Source: Lysobacterales bacterium (GTDB lineage Bacteria; Pseudomonadota; Gammaproteobacteria; Xanthomonadales; Marinicellaceae). From it: DNA of 8,259 bases. Location: contig WGBZ01000118.1 of assembly GCA_015494035.1 (NCBI GenBank), positions 1 to 8,259 of the forward strand, given 5' to 3'. A model generated the notes under the pieces. The model did not search any database, had not been told where the DNA came from, and saw only the letters and a program-made list of their open reading frames with translations. Made by a program: the position numbers and the translations under genes. Below are positions 5,098 to 8,259 of this stretch, piece by piece (within the stretch, counting starts at the first letter, position 1; each line of letters begins with the position of its first letter).

Positions 5098-5517
5098 ATG
5101 AAATACCTACATACCATGGTTCGGGTCAGTGACCTGGACGAATCGCTGGATTTTTTTCTGGATAAACTCGGGTTTGTGCTGGTTCGGCGCACGGACTATG
5201 AAAAAGGCCGCTTTACGTTGGCTTTTGTGGCTCCGCCGGGAGATGAAGCATATACCCTGGAGCTGACCTGGAACTGGGACCCGGAGAAGCTGTCCGGTGG
5301 CCGAAACTTTGGTCACGTGGCCTACGGGGTTGAAGACATTTATGCCTATTGCCAGCAATTGATGGACAAGGGGGTAACCATCAACCGGCCACCACGAGAT
5401 GGGCGCATGGCGTTTATTAAAACGCCAGATGGTATCTCCATTGAGTTATTGCAACTGGGTGATGCGCTTCCCGTTGCCGAGCCGTGGGCGTCCATGCCCA
5501 ATATCGGCAGCTGGTGA
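5098..5517 (+). CDS. gloA: Glyoxalase I-like protein (lactoylglutathione lyase, VOC family)
   Basis: The 139-residue product belongs to the vicinal oxygen chelate fold and aligns well with GloA, which isomerises the methylglyoxal-glutathione hemithioacetal to S-lactoylglutathione in the cytosol. The four metal ligands of E. coli GloA all have counterparts: H5 (YLHTM), E55 (TLELTWNW), H73 (FGHVAYGV) and E116 (ISIELLQL). The ELTWNW and FGHVAYGV blocks are specific to glyoxalase I rather than to other VOC enzymes. The segment before TPDG is about four residues shorter than in E. coli, and the C-terminus is longer (to NIGSW). The ATG at 5098 starts the protein as the family does. In-frame GTG 5089 and ATG 5029 exist, but the latter lies against the terminator T-run. 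The ribosome site is weak, and a possible -10 TACTAT at 5061-5066 has only a poor -35. Methylglyoxalase activity is inferred by homology. Confidence 0.88.
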   Translation: MKYLHTMVRVSDLDESLDFFLDKLGFVLVRRTDYEKGRFTLAFVAPPGDEAYTLELTWNWDPEKLSGGRNFGHVAYGVEDIYAYCQQLMDKGVTINRPPRDGRMAFIKTPDGISIELLQLGDALPVAEPWASMPNIGSW

Positions 5518-5535
5518 ATGACATCCTGAGCGAGT

Positions 5536-8259
5536 TTATTCAAATCCGCTGCGGAAAATATCATCATTGGGGCTTTGACGGAGATCCACCCAGGTTCCCG
5601 GCTCCAGGTGATAGCGTCCGTTTGGCCCGGTGAGGGTGATCTGCTGCGTGTTGTCATCCAGTGCGCCGATGAACCAGGCCTTGGTCCGCAGGCCATTGTT
5701 AAATGGCAGCACGCTGGTGATGAGTGAATTATCCGGCATCAGGATTTGCACGTCGTTATCGCCCAGTTTGGAATAAACCCGGTCTTCCAGCGGGGTGCAG
5801 GTGAGGACGGCATAATCCGGCACTTCCGCGGCGATGTCGTCAAACATCAAGGTTTCGCGATTTAAATTGGGCAACACGATTTTACCCGAGCAGGCGCTGA
5901 CCTGTGCCGGGTTGGTTTGGGCGCTGGTGCTGGTAATGCCGACCACCACCCCGGTGTCCTCAGTGGGGCCTTCATACACTTGCAGCTGATAATCGCCCGG
6001 GGTGAGAACCGCCCCGGTGGTGGTGCCGCCGTTTGTGCTGTCGTCAAAGGTATTGGCGCCTTGATCCAGCACGTTGATGATGCCATCGCCATCGTCGTCA
6101 TCGTCCATATATGTCAGCTTGAGGCTGAGGTTTGCCTTGTTGCCGGATGTGTCCGAAGCGCTGCATTGGATCAGCACAGGGCCCATGGGCACGGGGTCGC
6201 CAATGGCCGGCACACAGGCCACGTCATCGCTCAGGCCCACCAGATCGGTGGCCTGTGGTGGCGTGTAGCTGACAGGCCGCGTGATGTTGGTGCCGGTCAA
6301 ATCAGCAAAGATGCCATTGTCAGTAAATTCAGGCGGCGTGGTGTCCACCACGGTGACCAGCTGGGTTTTTTCCGATGAATTACCGGACAGGTCTTCGGCG
6401 TGCCAGGTGATGCGGGTTTCACCCAGTGGAAATGCCGTCGGTGCGTCGCTACTGAGCACATAGGGTGAATAGTCCGTCACGGAGGGGTCTGACAGGCCGA
6501 TATCCGCCAATGGCGTCAGTTCCGCCGTGGCTTCGCGGGTGATGTCCTGCGGGTCGGAAATCACCGGCGCGGTCTGATCCGTGACGGTGACCATGGTGGT
6601 GCACTGACCTGTGTCGCCACTGCCATCGGTGCCAGACCAGGTCACCAGGGTGGTGCCCAGCGGGATCACCTCGGGAAGGTCATGTTCCGGGACAACCTCG
6701 GGCAGGGTGGTGTTATCACTGGCCGTGGCGCCCAGCAGAAAATCACGCATGGCGTCGTTGGGTTCCTCTTCGGGGTTGTCAAGATTGGCTAAAAAACCAC
6801 CATTGGTATTGGCTTCCACCGAGATGGGGTCGGGACAAGTGATGGTGGGCGCCTGGGTGTCGTTGATCACCTGCAAGCTGATTTGTCCGCTGTTGCTGAC
6901 CGCCTCAAACGGGTCGCGGGCGGCAAAAGTGAAATCCACCGGGCCGGTATAACCGGATTCCGGTTCATAGCCCACCTGACGGCAGCTTTCGCCCTCGGGC
7001 TGGTCGTCGCAGGTGATGGGAACAAACGGAGAGGTGTCAAACACATGCAGGCGGTGGAAGGGTTCTTTCTCAGCCACGTAAAAGCGGTCGTTGCTGGTGG
7101 CCATGGATGTTACGGTGCCGAAATCGCCCGGTTCCAGGAAGCTGAAGAAGTCGTTGGGGTCTCCGTTGGGAATCAGACGTTCCCTGAGGATGCCACCTGT
7201 GTCAAAGGCCGAAACCCGTGGCATGCGATGGGTTTCGCCATTCTGGCCCAGGTCGGGATAGAAAATTTCAGCGAAATCCGTGACCCAGAGGCGATCCAGC
7301 TGGTTGTCATAATACAGGCGGCCATAGCGCGGGTCAGAGAAAAAGTCGAGACCATCGTTAAAAGAGCTCAATGCGTTACCGTTGCTGTCATAACGGTCAA
7401 TAACATTTTGCGCCCGGTTAGACAGATAAATGGTGCCGTCATCGGCGATGGCGACGTCGTTATAGGTTTGGGACAAGCTCACCGACTGGGTTGAGAGCGT
7501 GGCGGAAGGGTCTGTCAGGTCGCCGGTGATGATTCTCAACTCAGTACCGCACAGCACGGCAGTGATGTCGCTGGCGTTCACATCGACAGCAATGGCCTGG
7601 TCGTTTGAACAATTGGTGGGCACATCATCCTGGGTGTATTGGTCAACGCCCGTTGACATGTTCACCAGTTGCAGGTAAGGATTAAAGCCGGATGCGCCTC
7701 CTTCCAGCAGGAAAACCCAGCCATTGTCATGGATGGTCATGTCGACAAACTGGTCGTTTATGCTTCCCCCTGAAGATGGCGGCAGTGGCAGAGGCGAGCT
7801 GGCAGAATCAAACAGGCTGATAATGGCATCCAGCCGGCCAAAAAGGTCAAACCGGAACAGGTATTGCGTGGTATTGACTCTGTTGCCCAGGACGTAAATC
7901 AGGCCGTTGTGTTCCTCAATGGCAAGGATATCAACCAGGGCGGGCAAACGTATAACATCAGCTTCCGGATCCAGGCAATAAGGTGGGTTGTTGGGATCGG
8001 GGCTGCCTGAGCTACCGCATGTAATATCCCCCGAGGACAGGTAGAACCTCTTGTTGACCACCTTTTGTTCAGCCTGATCAAAAAACAACAAGACATAGTA
8101 CGGTGTTCCGACATTAGCCGGGGCAAGCAGAAACGCAAGGTCGCGTGGATTCTGGATGATTGGCAACGCGGGGTTATCGGGGCCGTCCGGGTCTGTCAGC
8201 AAGGGTGACAGATCCCATTGGCGGACCAGGGAAGCCGGTGTGGTCAGCAGGTTAAGCTC
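5536..8259 (-). CDS. Large extracytoplasmic beta-propeller/HYR-repeat protein (N-terminus outside window)
   Basis: The minus-strand frame is open to the window edge, so the start and any signal peptide are not visible; a TTG at 8202 is merely in frame. Of 907 visible residues (numbered from 8259), about 20-419 contain repeated GxIYxxN/NxIDRYD-type segments resembling an NHL/YVTN-like beta-propeller. Residues 427-466 (YEPESGYTGPVDFTF) look like an Ig/cadherin-like module. Three HYR-type repeats follow (about 468-561, 562-639, 640-717), each opening with APxI/APVI/PPEF and closing with a WxxxDxSG or CxAxDTSGN strand. Residues 719-741 are an acidic DDDDDGDGI stretch like a thrombospondin type 3 calcium site. 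A beta-rich domain ends in DDIFRSGFE. Few lysines and many D/N/T/G fit an exported protein. HYR domains are adhesion-associated in general; the function here is unknown. It ends 18 nt from the convergent glyoxalase gene, with no clear terminator. Confidence 0.85.
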   Translation of the reverse strand, partial: ELNLLTTPASLVRQWDLSPLLTDPDGPDNPALPIIQNPRDLAFLLAPANVGTPYYVLLFFDQAEQKVVNKRFYLSSGDITCGSSGSPDPNNPPYCLDPEADVIRLPALVDILAIEEHNGLIYVLGNRVNTTQYLFRFDLFGRLDAIISLFDSASSPLPLPPSSGGSINDQFVDMTIHDNGWVFLLEGGASGFNPYLQLVNMSTGVDQYTQDDVPTNCSNDQAIAVDVNASDITAVLCGTELRIITGDLTDPSATLSTQSVSLSQTYNDVAIADDGTIYLSNRAQNVIDRYDSNGNALSSFNDGLDFFSDPRYGRLYYDNQLDRLWVTDFAEIFYPDLGQNGETHRMPRVSAFDTGGILRERLIPNGDPNDFFSFLEPGDFGTVTSMATSNDRFYVAEKEPFHRLHVFDTSPFVPITCDDQPEGESCRQVGYEPESGYTGPVDFTFAARDPFEAVSNSGQISLQVINDTQAPTITCPDPISVEANTNGGFLANLDNPEEEPNDAMRDFLLGATASDNTTLPEVVPEHDLPEVIPLGTTLVTWSGTDGSGDTGQCTTMVTVTDQTAPVISDPQDITREATAELTPLADIGLSDPSVTDYSPYVLSSDAPTAFPLGETRITWHAEDLSGNSSEKTQLVTVVDTTPPEFTDNGIFADLTGTNITRPVSYTPPQATDLVGLSDDVACVPAIGDPVPMGPVLIQCSASDTSGNKANLSLKLTYMDDDDDGDGIINVLDQGANTFDDSTNGGTTTGAVLTPGDYQLQVYEGPTEDTGVVVGITSTSAQTNPAQVSACSGKIVLPNLNRETLMFDDIAAEVPDYAVLTCTPLEDRVYSKLGDNDVQILMPDNSLITSVLPFNNGLRTKAWFIGALDDNTQQITLTGPNGRYHLEPGTWVDLRQSPNDDIFRSGFE

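Noticed and set aside
6883..7494. Plus-strand open frames opposite the HYR-repeat gene
   Set aside because: The minus-strand protein has clear domain repeats through this region; the opposite frames match nothing and lack ribosome sites.

Overview
The window reads as chromosomal DNA of a gammaproteobacterium: the lipid A/Kdo genes are typically gammaproteobacterial, the three tRNAs are very close to their E. coli counterparts and encode their own CCA ends, and base composition looks moderately GC-rich by eye (not computed). The genus cannot be fixed. The C-terminal tail of the large minus-strand protein resembles tails I recall from secreted proteins of Xanthomonadales-like bacteria, which is only a weak hint.

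Region 1 (1-4112, plus strand) is a tightly packed operon for the outer-membrane glycolipid: msbA (5' end outside the window), lpxK, kdsB and a low-molecular-weight protein tyrosine phosphatase. All three junctions overlap, by 1, 8 and 4 nt, so the genes are almost certainly co-transcribed and translationally coupled. LpxK adds the 4' phosphate of lipid A, KdsB activates Kdo for transfer to lipid IVA, and MsbA flips the finished core-lipid A. The phosphatase is the usual partner-type enzyme of this neighbourhood, but its target is unknown.

Region 2 (4113-5030, plus strand) is a tRNA cluster: Ser(GGA), Val(UAC), Asp(GUC). It has a likely promoter overlapping the phosphatase stop codon, a second likely promoter before tRNA-Asp and a clear intrinsic terminator after it. 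The 390 nt between tRNA-Ser and tRNA-Val is the most unusual part of the window. It holds a 64-nt direct repeat (period 182 nt) whose first 17 nt are the 3' end of tRNA-Ser, an inverted copy of the tRNA-Ser T-arm/acceptor strand, a chain of short perfect hairpins, and a second direct repeat of imperfect palindromes. The layout recalls the tyrT/rtT repeats of E. coli, but the sequence is different and the tRNA is tRNA-Ser.

Region 3 (5098-5517, plus strand) is a glyoxalase I-like gene with all four expected metal ligands.

Region 4 (5536-8259, minus strand, 5' end outside the window) encodes most of a large, probably extracytoplasmic mosaic protein: a beta-propeller-like region, an Ig/cadherin-like module, three HYR-type repeats, a short acidic calcium-binding-type linker, a C-terminal beta-rich domain and a short DDIFRSGFE tail. 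It converges on the glyoxalase gene with only 18 nt between stop codons.
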